Shown here: piece after piece, positions 24,682-33,835 of the stretch
Numbering within the stretch: position 1 is the first letter of the stretch
How the letters are laid out: each line of letters starts with the position of its first letter
DNA from: Deefgea tanakiae
GTDB taxonomy: Bacteria > Pseudomonadota > Gammaproteobacteria > Burkholderiales > Chitinibacteraceae
Reading direction: 5' to 3'
Assembly (NCBI RefSeq): GCF_019665765.1
Contig: NZ_CP081150.1
Location: forward strand, 3,038,001 to 3,102,000
Length of the DNA stretch: 64,000 bases
The notes under the pieces: model-generated
Database searches by the model: none
What the model was told of the DNA's origin: nothing
The model's input: the letters and a program-made list of their open reading frames with translations, nothing else
Translations under genes and position numbers: made by a program

Positions 24682-26292
24682 ATGTTTTCCGCCTTTCAGC
24701 CGCAAGCCGCACAAATTGTTCGCTCTTGGTCTTTAGAAGAAAAGGTGGGGCAGCTGTTTATTCTGGCTTTTCCCGGCTCGGACGCCGCTGCAGCGCAGCC
24801 TTTGATTGAGCGTTATAACTTGGGTGGCTGCTATCTAAGCCAAGACAATGCAACGACATTTGACGAAGCGCGCTCGCTAACGCAAGCGATGGCAGAGATC
24901 GTTAATCAACGCGCCAATTCTGTTCCGCTACTGCTTGGCGTCGATCAAGAAGGCGCGTGGAGCGTGTTAACGCCGGAATCAACCACCGGCCCCGGTAATT
25001 TGGCGCTCGGTAGCGCGAATCAAACTGAATTAACCAAGGCGATGTATCAAGTATTTGGCCAAGAAATGCGCTCGGCGGGATTTAACTGCGTGCTCGGCCC
25101 GTGCGCCGATGTGAATTTGCAGCCTAATTCGCCGATTATCGATACGCGGGCGTTTGGCGAAACGCCAAGCCAAGTGGCGGCGCAGGTCGCGGCGGCGGTG
25201 AGCGGCGCGCATCAGGGCGGCATCGTCGCTTGTGCCAAACATTTCCCCGGCCACGGCGACACCACGGGCGACACGCACCGCGAAATTCCGCAGGTGGATA
25301 AAGCGCTGGCGACCTTGCTGGTGGAAGATTTAGCGCCGTTTCAAGCGGCGATTGATGCAGGCGTCGAGCTGATGATGACCTCGCATATTTGTTATCCACA
25401 GATTGATCCACAGTACCCAGCCACCTTGTCGAAAGCGATTTTGCAAGACGTGCTACGCGGCAAGCTTGGGTTTAAAGGCATCGTAATTTCCGACAGCATG
25501 AATATGGGCGCAATTCGCCGCAATTTCGCGCCTGTTGACGCCGCGATCACTGCATTTCACGCCGGTATCGATATGATGATGCTGTCGGAAGAGCATTACG
25601 ATCACAACCCGAATTATCTCGACAACCAAATCGCGATGATCGAAGCGATTGTGGCGGCGGTGAACGATGGCCGCATGGCAGAAGCCGAAATCAACGCGAT
25701 TGCCGAGCGCGTCGTTGCGTTCAAACTCGCGCGCCTTGTGCCTATGCCGTTGTATCAACCGTTTGATTTGGCCGCGCATCGCGAAATTGAAGCTGCAGCA
25801 GCAAGCGCTGCGGTGAAAATTCTGCATGATGAAGCAGGGAATTTACCGCTGCAAGACGATCAGCAAATCATCGTCATCCAAACCACGCCGATGGATGACT
25901 ACGCCAATCTAATCAACCCGCGCGGTATCGGCCCAAATCAGGAAATCCCTGCGTTTGAATATTTCGCCGCTGAGCTGTCGCTGCACGTTCCTGAAGGGCA
26001 ATTGCATTGTCTTGATTACGAAGCAGCGCAGGAGTTTTTCAAAGAAGTACCGCTCAATTCGCGCCAGCGCATCTTGGCCGTGACCGAAAATTATCCGCTG
26101 CCCGGCGAGGATTTTGCGCAAGACGCTTCCAAAGCGTTTGTCGCGCAACTGACCGCCAAATTTGGCGAGCAATTGATTTTGGTTGCGCTACGCAATGGCT
26201 ACGACACCGCGCCCGAAGGCAGCAGCCACGTTTGCGCCTACAGCAGCCGAGAATGCAGCGCCCGAGCTGCAGCACAAGCGTGTTTGGCTTAA
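24682..26292 (+). CDS. glycoside hydrolase family 3 beta-N-acetylhexosaminidase
   Basis: 536 aa from ATG 24682; a TTG four codons earlier is less likely. GH3 TIM barrel at about 15-360. The NagZ-type motif KHFPGHGDT is at residues 186-194, followed by the acid/base Asp-His dyad (D197, H199 in GDTH); the nucleophile is D271 in VISDSMNMGA. Unlike short NagZ it has a second C-terminal domain (about 365-536), as in two-domain Bacillus-type enzymes. It may act on peptidoglycan fragments or chitin-derived sugars. No signal peptide, so it works in the cytoplasm. A TipAS-domain gene follows 18 bases on. Confidence 0.9.
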   Translation: MFSAFQPQAAQIVRSWSLEEKVGQLFILAFPGSDAAAAQPLIERYNLGGCYLSQDNATTFDEARSLTQAMAEIVNQRANSVPLLLGVDQEGAWSVLTPESTTGPGNLALGSANQTELTKAMYQVFGQEMRSAGFNCVLGPCADVNLQPNSPIIDTRAFGETPSQVAAQVAAAVSGAHQGGIVACAKHFPGHGDTTGDTHREIPQVDKALATLLVEDLAPFQAAIDAGVELMMTSHICYPQIDPQYPATLSKAILQDVLRGKLGFKGIVISDSMNMGAIRRNFAPVDAAITAFHAGIDMMMLSEEHYDHNPNYLDNQIAMIEAIVAAVNDGRMAEAEINAIAERVVAFKLARLVPMPLYQPFDLAAHREIEAAAASAAVKILHDEAGNLPLQDDQQIIVIQTTPMDDYANLINPRGIGPNQEIPAFEYFAAELSLHVPEGQLHCLDYEAAQEFFKEVPLNSRQRILAVTENYPLPGEDFAQDASKAFVAQLTAKFGEQLILVALRNGYDTAPEGSSHVCAYSSRECSARAAAQACLA

Positions 26293-26310
26293 TCACTCAT
26301 TGGAAAAAAC

Positions 26311-26688
26311 ATGAAACAACTGAACGCCGACTATTTGGAACAATGTCGCCAAGCTTTGCAGCAAGAGCAAACCGCCAGCTTGGCTACCAGCAATAATTGG
26401 GCACACGTAGATCGGCCCAAAGTGCATGCCGATTGGGATGCGCTTTATAAAAAACTAAGCCAACACATCGGCGTTAGCGATGCTAATGATGCGGCGGTGC
26501 AAAGCTTGATGGACGAGCATTTTGCCATTGCCACGCGCTTTTATACGCCATCGAAACTGGCCTACATCGGCATGGGGATTTTTTACCGAGAAAATGCAGA
26601 TATGGCCACTTTCCATAATGGCTATCATCCTGAAATGGTGAACTATTTAGGTGATGCGATGGTGGTGTATGCGAATCAAAAACTGTAA
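26311..26688 (+). CDS. TipAS-domain protein
   Basis: 125 aa, all one helical TipAS-like domain: DWDALYKKLSQHIGVSDAND, then LMDEHFAIATRFYTPSKLAYIGMG and TFHNGYHPEMVNYLGDAM. In TipAL of Streptomyces this domain follows a MerR DNA-binding part and traps thiopeptide antibiotics; here it stands alone, without the MerR part, so it may bind or sequester a small molecule rather than regulate. GGAAAA lies before the ATG and it follows the GH3 gene closely, so they likely share a transcript. Confidence 0.75.
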   Translation: MKQLNADYLEQCRQALQQEQTASLATSNNWAHVDRPKVHADWDALYKKLSQHIGVSDANDAAVQSLMDEHFAIATRFYTPSKLAYIGMGIFYRENADMATFHNGYHPEMVNYLGDAMVVYANQKL

Positions 26689-26872
26689 ATGCTGCTGATC
26701 TATTTTTCAGGTAATCAGCGCGTTTTTAGGCGACTCGCTATTCAAAAACAATCCAAGATGTCTTTGCTATTGATGCATAAACACTGGGCTGTTTTTCCTT
26801 AAATTACGCAAAAAGCGCTATGATTCTTCCTTATTAGGCATCACCTCAGGTTTGACACAACAAGGACGTATA

Positions 26873-27331
26873 GTGGATCGCAAAGAAATTATCAACTTGA
26901 TGAAAAGCCAAAGTACTTGGCGTTTGTATTTTTTTAGTATGTTTAGCCTTGGCATTTACACGGCGTTTTACATTCAGCAGCAAAGCCAAAAACTGGCGCA
27001 AATCCCCAATGTGCCGTTGATTTCGAGTAACTTTCTGAATAGCACCATCGCCGCCTATGGACTGAGCGCGGTCTTTACCGTGGCATCGTTTTTTGTGCCG
27101 CCCGAGCATGCAGTGAATTTAACTAGCACCGTGTTTGCACTGATTAGCAATGTGATGGCCTTACTGTGGGCATGGCAAATGCGCAATCGTTTGAATGCCG
27201 TCTTGGCGCTCACGCCAGAGTACGACGATTGGTTTCACGGCGGCTGGACGTTCTTGTTCACTGCGCTGTATATCAATTACAAAATCAACCGCCTACATGA
27301 AGGGCAGGAAGATTTGGGTACGGCGAGTTAA
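26873..27331 (+). CDS. DUF4234-like membrane protein
   Basis: 152 aa, beginning at GTG 26873, which has AAGGA (26862-26866) six bases upstream; a TTG at 26852 is unlikely. Four hydrophobic segments: LYFFSMFSLGIYTAFYIQQQ (the start resembles DUF4234), AAYGLSAVFTVASFFV, TSTVFALISNVMALLWAW and WTFLFTALYINYKIN. It is an inner-membrane protein of unknown function, followed by its own terminator. Confidence 0.72.
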   Translation: MDRKEIINLMKSQSTWRLYFFSMFSLGIYTAFYIQQQSQKLAQIPNVPLISSNFLNSTIAAYGLSAVFTVASFFVPPEHAVNLTSTVFALISNVMALLWAWQMRNRLNAVLALTPEYDDWFHGGWTFLFTALYINYKINRLHEGQEDLGTAS

Positions 27332-27341
27332 TTAGCCAACG

Positions 27342-27368
27342 GCTCAACGACCTGTTGAGCTATTTTTT
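27342..27368 (+). terminator. rho-independent terminator
   Basis: GCTCAAC (27342-27348), loop GACCT, GTTGAGC (27354-27360), then TATTTTTT. Ends the DUF4234-like gene. Confidence 0.85.
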
Positions 27369-27388
27369 ATGACGATATTCAAATTTAG

Positions 27389-27617
27389 CGTTGATGCTGT
27401 GCCGCCCTGACTGGGCAGGGGCTTAAAAATCCCGTCTTAGCGCACCGAGTGAAGAAGAGAGACAAACAAGCTTCATCGTTTGGCTCACGACTGATCGAGG
27501 GCATCGGGGACCGATGCGCGCCCGGGTCGCCTTCTTTTGCTTACTTTTCTTGGCGAAGCAAGAAAAGTGAGTCCCCGTCGCGGGCTGCGACTGTAAAAAA
27601 ATGTGCCGCAGGCACGT
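27389..27617 (-). repeat. mosaic repeat, copy 8 (L2-core-R1), inverted
   Basis: On the minus strand: a GTGCCTGCGGCAC hairpin, L2 (TACAGTCGCAGCCCGCGACG), core hairpin ACTTTTCTTG/CAAGAAAAGT, R1 (GGCGACCCGGGCGCGCATCG, GTGAGCCAAACGATGAAGC). Almost the same as copy 6. It fills the gap between the DUF4234-like gene and the 3' end of the cardiolipin synthase gene. Confidence 0.87.
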
Positions 27618-27642
27618 AAAAACATCAATACGTTCCACTCAA

Positions 27643-29067
27643 TTAAAGCACCGGCCCCAGCATCGCGATCGTGTTGTTCCAAAGGCGGCGGGGGATAGAC
27701 CATTGCGCGACCATTTCTGCGGTGACTTGCACGCTTTGCGCCAGATATTCGTGTTGGCGCTCGCGCATCTGCTGAGTCAGCGCCGCATCAAAAAATAGAA
27801 TATTGTTTTCAAAGTTCAGCTCAAAACTACGCCGATCTAGATTGGCCGAGCCGATTAGCGTCATTTCACCGTCAAGCGTGAGCGATTTGGTGTGCAATAC
27901 GCCACCGACAAACTCATAAATTTCGACGCCTGCGGCGAGCAAATCAGCGTAATAACTATGGCTGGCCGCTTCTACAATCCATGAATCATTACGCTGCGGA
28001 AAAATCACTGTAGTACTCACGCCGCGTCTCGCTGCGGCACACAGCGCCGCTTGCATCGCCTCATCCGGCACAAAATAAGGCGTGGTAATCACCAATTCAC
28101 GGCGCGCAGCGTACATTAGCGTGGTAAACATCACGGGCATCGCTGCATAGTGCTGCGCAGGGCCCGTTCCAATCACTTGGGCAACCAGCGTTTGCTCGGG
28201 ATGCGGGTTTTCAATCGCTTGCAAATACCTCGTGAGGTCTTCACCCGTTTGCGCCATCCAGTCGCTTTTGAATAAAAAGTGATTTTGCTGCGCAATCGGC
28301 CCCGTAAAGCGCATCACCGCATCGACCCACGGCGCATATTTTGCTTTAACTAAAAATTCAGCATCGGCGCAATTTTGGCTGCCGCAATACGTGATGTGGC
28401 GATCAATCACGACAATTTTTCGGTGATTGCGTAAATCAATACGACCGCTAAAAGGGCGCAATAAAGGATTGCCAATTGGCAAAGCCACTGCCACTTGCAC
28501 GCCTGCTGCATGCATGGCTTGCCAATATTTAGAGCCTATCATGGCCCTAGAGCCCAAACCATCGGCCATGGCGCGGCAGGCAACACCACGCGCCGCGGCG
28601 CGCTTGAGCGCTTCCACAATCTGCAAGCCGCTGTGGTCGGTCAGCCAGATATAAAAAATCAAATGAATATGCTCAGTCGCGGCATCCATATCGGCGACCA
28701 TCGCCGCAATCAAGCCATCGGCGGGCAGCAATTGCCCCGCATTGCCCGAGACCGGAGCAAAGTCATTGATCGATTGGCCAAACTGAAATAACTGATTAAA
28801 TCGCTCTGGAATGTGCGCCGGCCAGATGGGTGTATGAGCGGTTTGAAGTGCCGATTTCGCCTGCTGCAAACGTGCCACACGGCGGCGGCCAATACTGGTT
28901 TCACCGAGCAAAATATACGCAATCACACCCATACCGGGCAGCAGCGCAATCACGATAATCCACGCAAAGCGTGAAGCGGGCTCGCGCTGAGGCCGCAAAA
29001 TCGCCCGCAAAATAAACACCAGTTGAATGATGAGTAAGGCGATAGGCAGCAAAGCATACAGAGACAT
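27643..29067 (-). CDS. cls: cardiolipin synthase
   Basis: 474 aa from ATG 29067 (MSLYALLPIALL); an upstream extension is not membrane-like and is rejected. Joins two phosphatidylglycerol molecules into cardiolipin at the inner membrane. Two N-terminal membrane helices (about 3-22 and 33-53) are followed by two phospholipase-D motifs: HRKIVVID with H215, K217, D222, and HTKSLTLD with H392, K394, D399, each with its GSxN (GSQN, GSAN). It is divergent from mgtE, sharing a gap of about 170 bases. Confidence 0.94.
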   Translation of the reverse strand: MSLYALLPIALLIIQLVFILRAILRPQREPASRFAWIIVIALLPGMGVIAYILLGETSIGRRRVARLQQAKSALQTAHTPIWPAHIPERFNQLFQFGQSINDFAPVSGNAGQLLPADGLIAAMVADMDAATEHIHLIFYIWLTDHSGLQIVEALKRAAARGVACRAMADGLGSRAMIGSKYWQAMHAAGVQVAVALPIGNPLLRPFSGRIDLRNHRKIVVIDRHITYCGSQNCADAEFLVKAKYAPWVDAVMRFTGPIAQQNHFLFKSDWMAQTGEDLTRYLQAIENPHPEQTLVAQVIGTGPAQHYAAMPVMFTTLMYAARRELVITTPYFVPDEAMQAALCAAARRGVSTTVIFPQRNDSWIVEAASHSYYADLLAAGVEIYEFVGGVLHTKSLTLDGEMTLIGSANLDRRSFELNFENNILFFDAALTQQMRERQHEYLAQSVQVTAEMVAQWSIPRRLWNNTIAMLGPVL

Positions 29068-29239
29068 TGAGCATTTTCCACAATAAAAAGGCTGGCGCGT
29101 GCAGCATACCATGCAAAAATACCATGGTAATTCGCTGCATCGCACTCACGTGCTAAACTCCCGCCGCACCGCACAATTTCAATCTTGCGCGATGGTTTGC
29201 CACCGTAAATCATCGTCATTCACCGCAAGGCCAAAAGCC

Positions 29240-30676
29240 ATGACCACACTCAGCCGCAAACCTCAAGAAAGCTTGCTCGAAAGCCTACAACAAGTCACGC
29301 GCTTGCTGGAGCGGCATAAGCTGGTTGAGGGCATGGTGCATAAGCAAGAAGGCCCCAAGCACGATTTAGTTGAGCAACTGGTTCATCGGCAAAACCTCAC
29401 CGAATTGCAAATGAAGCTGTCCACGCTGCATCCGGCCGACATCGCCCATATTTTGGAAGCGCTGCCGCACGTTGATCGTTTGACGGTATGGGGCTTGGTC
29501 GATGCTGACGACGACGGTGAAATTCTGCTCGAAGTCTCGGATGCGGTGCGCGAATCCTTGCTCGCCGATATGGCACCGCACGAAATGGTGGCCGCAGCAG
29601 GGCAGCTCGATACCGATGAGCTGGCCGACTTAGTACCCGATTTACCGTCAGAAGTGCAAAGCGCCGTGCTCGGCACACTCGACGAAGAAGACCGCGCCGA
29701 AGTGCAATCTGCGATGTCGTACACCGACGATCAAGTCGGTGCGCTGATGGATTTCGAGATGGTGACCATCCGGGCCGACGTGAAGCTTGAAGTGGTACTG
29801 CGCTATCTACGCCGTTTTGAAGAGCTACCTACCCATACGGATAAATTATTTGTTGTTGATGATAACGAAATTTTAAAAGGGGTATTGCCGCTTAATACAT
29901 TATTAGTAAGCGATCCCGATTTATACGTCGAAGATAAAATGGCCGACGACGTCGTTGTGTTCCAGCCCTTTGACGATGCCGGCGAAGCCGCACAAGCGTT
30001 TGAGCGTTATGACTTGGTGTCTGCGCCCGTGGTGGATAGCAATCACAAAGTCATCGGCCGTCTCACCGTCGATCAAATGGTCGACGTGATTCGTGAAGAA
30101 TCCGAAGCTGAAGTCCTGTCGCTAGCCGGTTTGAAAGAAGAAGATCTATTTTCTAGCGTCGGCAAAGCGGTTAAAAACCGCTGGCCGTGGTTGGCGATTA
30201 ATATTTGCACCGCCTTTATCGCCAGCCGCGTGATCGGCGCGTTTGAAGACACCATCGCGCACTTGGTCGCGCTGGCTGCGTTAATGCCGATTGTATCGGG
30301 CATCGGCGGCAATACCGGCACGCAAACCACCACGCTGATTATTCGCGGCTTGGCGCTCGGCCAAATTCAACCCTCGCACACCCGTGTTTTGCTACTGAAA
30401 GAACTCGGCATTGCGGTCATCAACGGCACGATGTGGGGCGCGGTGCTGGGCGTAATGGCATGGGCGCTGTATGGCAAGTGGGATTTAGGCTTGGTGATGA
30501 TGGGGGCGATGATGCTCAATATGCTGGTCGCCGCTTTGGTCGGTTTGTTTGTACCGCTCACCATGCAAAAATTCGGCCGCGATCCGGCCTATGGCTCATC
30601 CGTCATGATTACCGCACTGACTGATAGTTTGGGCTTCTTTATCTTCTTGGGTCTAGCGACCATTTTCTTGATGTAA
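29240..30676 (+). CDS. mgtE: magnesium transporter MgtE
   Basis: 478 aa from ATG 29240; the open frame upstream is not family-like. MgtE is a magnesium channel of the inner membrane that closes when cytoplasmic magnesium is high. Visible parts: MgtE N domain (about 50-150, LHPADIAHILEALP), two CBS domains (about 155-280, GALMDFEMVTIRADV; VIGRLTVDQMVDVI), the plug helix and five membrane helices at about 305-478, including the pore motif GIGGNTGTQTTTLIIRGLAL. prmC follows four bases after its stop codon. Confidence 0.95.
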   Translation: MTTLSRKPQESLLESLQQVTRLLERHKLVEGMVHKQEGPKHDLVEQLVHRQNLTELQMKLSTLHPADIAHILEALPHVDRLTVWGLVDADDDGEILLEVSDAVRESLLADMAPHEMVAAAGQLDTDELADLVPDLPSEVQSAVLGTLDEEDRAEVQSAMSYTDDQVGALMDFEMVTIRADVKLEVVLRYLRRFEELPTHTDKLFVVDDNEILKGVLPLNTLLVSDPDLYVEDKMADDVVVFQPFDDAGEAAQAFERYDLVSAPVVDSNHKVIGRLTVDQMVDVIREESEAEVLSLAGLKEEDLFSSVGKAVKNRWPWLAINICTAFIASRVIGAFEDTIAHLVALAALMPIVSGIGGNTGTQTTTLIIRGLALGQIQPSHTRVLLLKELGIAVINGTMWGAVLGVMAWALYGKWDLGLVMMGAMMLNMLVAALVGLFVPLTMQKFGRDPAYGSSVMITALTDSLGFFIFLGLATIFLM

Positions 30677-30680
30677 GCCG

Positions 30681-31493
30681 ATGCCTACTTATCGTGAACT
30701 GATCCAAAGCAGCCAAATTGAACGTTTTGACGCGCAAGTTTTACTTCTGCATATCGTGCAGAAAAACCGCGCTTGGCTGATTACGCACGACACCGATATC
30801 GCGAGTGACGAACACACAGCAATGTTTGAATCACTTGCTGCACGTCGCCGCGCTGGCGAACCGATTGCCTATATTTTGGGCGTTCGTGAGTTTTATGGCC
30901 GCGATTTTACCGTGACGCCCGCCGTATTGATTCCACGCCCAGATACCGAATTGATCGTTGAATTAGCCTTAGCACGAGCGCCACACGCTGCGCGGGTCAT
31001 TGATTTGGGTACGGGCTCGGGCTGTATTCCGATTACGCTCAAACTCGAACGCCCCGATTTAAGCGTCGCCGCACTGGATATTTCGCTTGATGCTTTGGCC
31101 GTCGCGACACACAATGCCGCCGCCTTGCAGGCCGATATCCACTTTATGCAGTCCGATTGGCTCAATGCCGTTGTCGGTGAGGAATTTGATTTAATCGTCA
31201 GCAATCCTCCTTATATTGAAGTCAACGATAGTCATCTGAGCCAAGGTGATTTGCGCTTTGAACCCAGCGGTGCTCTGACCGATGGCGGCAATGGTTTGCT
31301 GCATTTAAGCTGCATCATCAGCCAAGCCAAACACCATCTCGTCGCCGGCGCATGGTTACTGCTCGAACACGGTTGGGATCAAGGCGCCGCTTGCCGCGAA
31401 ATTTTGCAAACTGCTGGATATACAGAAGTCCAAACCTGGCGAGACTTAGGCGACAACGATAGGGTGAGTGGCGGGGTTTGGCGCGGTGCTTAA
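30681..31493 (+). CDS. prmC: release factor N5-glutamine methyltransferase
   Basis: 270 aa. PrmC (HemK) methylates the glutamine of the GGQ motif in RF1 and RF2, which speeds translation termination. The N-terminal helical domain (about 1-75) is followed by the SAM-binding motif DLGTGSG (108-114) and the catalytic NPPY at 175-178, then GLLHLSCIISQAKHHL. It starts four bases after mgtE, so they form an operon. In many bacteria prmC follows prfA; that is not the case here. Its end overlaps the convergent next gene by four bases. Confidence 0.95.
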   Translation: MPTYRELIQSSQIERFDAQVLLLHIVQKNRAWLITHDTDIASDEHTAMFESLAARRRAGEPIAYILGVREFYGRDFTVTPAVLIPRPDTELIVELALARAPHAARVIDLGTGSGCIPITLKLERPDLSVAALDISLDALAVATHNAAALQADIHFMQSDWLNAVVGEEFDLIVSNPPYIEVNDSHLSQGDLRFEPSGALTDGGNGLLHLSCIISQAKHHLVAGAWLLLEHGWDQGAACREILQTAGYTEVQTWRDLGDNDRVSGGVWRGA

Positions 31494-31903
31494 GCCGTTT
31501 TAAAACCTTGCTCGGCAAGCCAAGCGTAGGCCTCGTCCATCGTTTGGCTATTTTTATACGTCGTTAATTGGCTGGCTCGCTCAGCCAAAGAGCGCACCAT
31601 CAAGGTATGAAAATGGGACGGCAAAACATCCGTGACCGCCTGCATGCCATGTGCGACACCATCCGCAAAAAACTGCCACCAGATTTCAAATGTTTCCGGC
31701 GTGCCGCCTTCCCAAGTTCGAGCGTCGCTCAATAAAGCCCACGGTTTACCTTGGCGCGGCAGCCACAGCGCGGCGGCTTCTTCATGCATCGCTTTAGCCG
31801 CAACTTCATTCCACGCGCCCACATACTGAGCCACCAGTACATCGCCTTGCCAATCCAAACTGTACGCGCCATGTTGCTGCCAATTCATCATGATTGGGGT
31901 CAT
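31490..31903 (-). CDS. hypothetical SpoIIAA/STAS-like protein
   Basis: 137 aa soluble protein. The opening (GAYSLDWQGDVLVAQYVGAWNEVAAKAMHEE) and the hydrophobic-strand pattern resemble SpoIIAA-like or STAS-like domains, which bind small ligands or partners, but I cannot fix the family. ATG 31903 is followed by more Met codons (MTPIMMNW), so the start is uncertain by a few residues. Convergent with prmC with a four-base overlap; no other neighbour points to a role. Confidence 0.62.
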   Translation of the reverse strand: MTPIMMNWQQHGAYSLDWQGDVLVAQYVGAWNEVAAKAMHEEAAALWLPRQGKPWALLSDARTWEGGTPETFEIWWQFFADGVAHGMQAVTDVLPSHFHTLMVRSLAERASQLTTYKNSQTMDEAYAWLAEQGFKTA

Positions 31904-32041
31904 CTATTGAATGAGTTCCTTATTTTTATATGTGATAAACGGCAAATATCAAAGCCGGATTCGGGCGGTGTTCCACTTGCCGCCTGTTCAGCATCGGCTT
32001 ACAATACCCGACTAAATCTATCAACCTTTGTGAGCATCATC

Positions 32042-32359
32042 ATGAGCATCCAAGACACAATTCGCCAACAAGTAACCGAAAACGCTGTGGTGTTGTACAT
32101 GAAAGGCACGCCTTCATTCCCACAATGCGGTTTCTCATCAGGCGCAGTGCAAATCCTGAAAAACTGTGGCGTGAATTTTGCTGCAGTGAACGTATTGGCT
32201 GACCAAGACATTCGCCAAGGCATCAAAGAATTCGCCAACTGGCCAACAATTCCACAGCTCTACATCAAGGGCGAATTTGTTGGCGGTTCGGACATCATGA
32301 AAGAACTCTACGCCAGCGGCGAATTGCAAACGATGTTGGCTGATTTGAAAGCTGAATAA
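32042..32359 (+). CDS. grxD: monothiol glutaredoxin Grx4 family
   Basis: 105 aa, the standard length. The active site is CGFS (in FPQCGFSSGAVQIL), the single-cysteine motif of glutaredoxins that carry a [2Fe-2S] cluster with glutathione and hand it to other proteins. Other family marks: VLYMKGTPSFPQ, WPTIPQLYIKGEFVGGSDI with the cis-proline (TIPQ) and GG motif. ATG at 32042 with GTGAG upstream. A terminator follows closely, so it is a single gene. Confidence 0.96.
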   Translation: MSIQDTIRQQVTENAVVLYMKGTPSFPQCGFSSGAVQILKNCGVNFAAVNVLADQDIRQGIKEFANWPTIPQLYIKGEFVGGSDIMKELYASGELQTMLADLKAE

Positions 32360-32377
32360 GCTGATTGAACACCAAAA

Positions 32378-32405
32378 AACGCCTTCTCACAGAGAGGGCG
32401 TTTTT
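32378..32405 (+). terminator. rho-independent terminator of grxD
   Basis: AACGCCTTCTC pairs with GAGAGGGCGTT (one G-T type mismatch), then T5. The short loop ACA is at the tip. Confidence 0.85.
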
Positions 32406-32413
32406 ATTTGGTC

Positions 32414-32464
32414 GGGGTATATTGCAACAAGCTATATTAATAATAAGCCACATTCAAATACCCC
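32414..32464. repeat. isolated module D-like palindrome
   Basis: GGGGTATATTGC...TTCAAATACCCC, about 51 bases with the same plan as module D (GTAT...AAGC...TTAAT...AGCC...AATAC) but with its end bases changed on both arms together. It stands alone, without L, core or R parts. Confidence 0.6.
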
Positions 32465-32566
32465 TAAACCACTCATTTTCACACCTGCCCACGCTAGTAA
32501 AATCATCAGTTTTTGTTAGCATGGCGGTCTGAAAAAATTATTCATTGTCTAATACGAGAATCCATC

Positions 32567-33235
32567 ATGAGTGCATTGCCTTGCGTCACCCTCGAAACCG
32601 CTCCGAACCCGACCGCTTCGGTCATCTGGCTGCATGGCTTGGGTGCGGATGGCAATGATTTTGCGGGCATCGTGCCGGAATTGGGCTTGCCCGATGATTT
32701 GGCGGTGCGGTTTATTTTTCCACATGCGCCGATGATGCCGATCACGTGCAATAACGGCTATGTGATGCGTGCTTGGTATGACATCGTGCATTTCGACCAG
32801 ATTAGCCGCCAAGCCGATATCGCCGGTGTGCAGCAATCGATGCAATCGATCCGCGATTTAATCGCAGCTGAAAACGCCAAAGGCATCCCAAGCGACCGTA
32901 TCGTGCTGGCAGGCTTTTCCCAAGGCGGCGCGATTGCCTATACCGCAGGTTTAACGCATCCAGAAAAGCTAGCTGGGATTGTGGCTTTGTCGACTTACTT
33001 ACCCGCAGAGTCTTTGCTCACAGCAGACAGCATCGCCGTCAATCAAGCAACACCGCTTTTGGCAGCACACGGCAGCCACGATCCAGTAGTCGGGATTTCA
33101 TTGGGACAAAGCGCTAAAGAATATGTAACAAATCTGGGGGTGGCGGTGGATTGGCATACTTACCCGATTCAACACTCGGTTTGCTTGCCAGAAATTCAAC
33201 TGATTGGGCAATTCATCGCGAAAAATTTACGCTAA
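32567..33235 (+). CDS. phospholipase/carboxylesterase family alpha/beta hydrolase
   Basis: 222 aa from ATG 32567 (MSALPCVTLET). Cytoplasmic serine esterase of the LYPLA/EstB family. The catalytic triad is visible: Ser in GFSQGG (about residue 116), Asp in HGSHDPVV, and His in the PIQHSVCLPEI segment. The opening WLHGLGADGNDFAGIVPEL forms the oxyanion loop. Substrates are short-chain esters or lysophospholipids in relatives. A single-gene unit. Confidence 0.92.
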   Translation: MSALPCVTLETAPNPTASVIWLHGLGADGNDFAGIVPELGLPDDLAVRFIFPHAPMMPITCNNGYVMRAWYDIVHFDQISRQADIAGVQQSMQSIRDLIAAENAKGIPSDRIVLAGFSQGGAIAYTAGLTHPEKLAGIVALSTYLPAESLLTADSIAVNQATPLLAAHGSHDPVVGISLGQSAKEYVTNLGVAVDWHTYPIQHSVCLPEIQLIGQFIAKNLR

Positions 33236-33271
33236 AACTCATCAAAAGCAATCAATTGGTCGTAATATCGG

Positions 33272-33601
33272 CTAATTGATTGCATCAAGCGCAGTTTTCA
33301 ACATCGTCAAAGGCTTGTCATCAATCTGGCTTATTTTTAGTTTGCTACGAAAAATATGCGCACTGGCCACCAGAATTGACTCCATCACTTTGACTTTCAT
33401 CGGGATGTACTCATGGCTTTTGCGCGAAGTATCAAGTACATCCAGATAAAAACGCATCACCACATTGGTTGGCAAGGCGGTAGGGGAGGTTAGCTCAAGC
33501 TGACTTTCACTCGCTTGCGTTACTTTCACCATCAAGGGCTCAGTGCCTTCCAGCAAAATCGCCCCCCGCCAGCTGGTACGCTTTAATTTAGTTTCGCTCA
33601 T
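33272..33601 (-). CDS. hypothetical beta-rich protein, possibly PilZ-like
   Basis: 109 aa soluble protein without a recognised family. The pattern WRGAILLEGTEPLMVKVTQASESQLELTS, alternating strand-like segments, then VVMRFYLDVLD, is like a PilZ beta barrel, but the c-di-GMP binding motifs RxxxR and (D/N)xSxxG are not intact, so binding of c-di-GMP is doubtful. GGGGCA precedes ATG 33601. Convergent with the esterase gene. Confidence 0.6.
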   Translation of the reverse strand: MSETKLKRTSWRGAILLEGTEPLMVKVTQASESQLELTSPTALPTNVVMRFYLDVLDTSRKSHEYIPMKVKVMESILVASAHIFRSKLKISQIDDKPLTMLKTALDAIN

Positions 33602-33835
33602 TACGTGCCCCTTTTTTTTATCATTCGTTATAGCCTAGATTCCCCCTGCAATCGCCACATTCACGCAGCAACAGTCAAGCTTGCACAATCTGCAACCCAA
33701 CAAAGCCACTTCATTGCATCGTTGCCAAGTTGGCGCATTGCTGACACCTGATCCTTACAATTTAATATTATCGTCATCATAAGGTAACGCACAACTCGTA
33801 AGATTTGCCCTCCCTTAAATTACAATGGTTTCATC

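Noticed and set aside
33721-33835. Pho box upstream of the MINPP-like gene
   Set aside because: CGTCATC followed by GGTAACG is too far from the consensus to claim.
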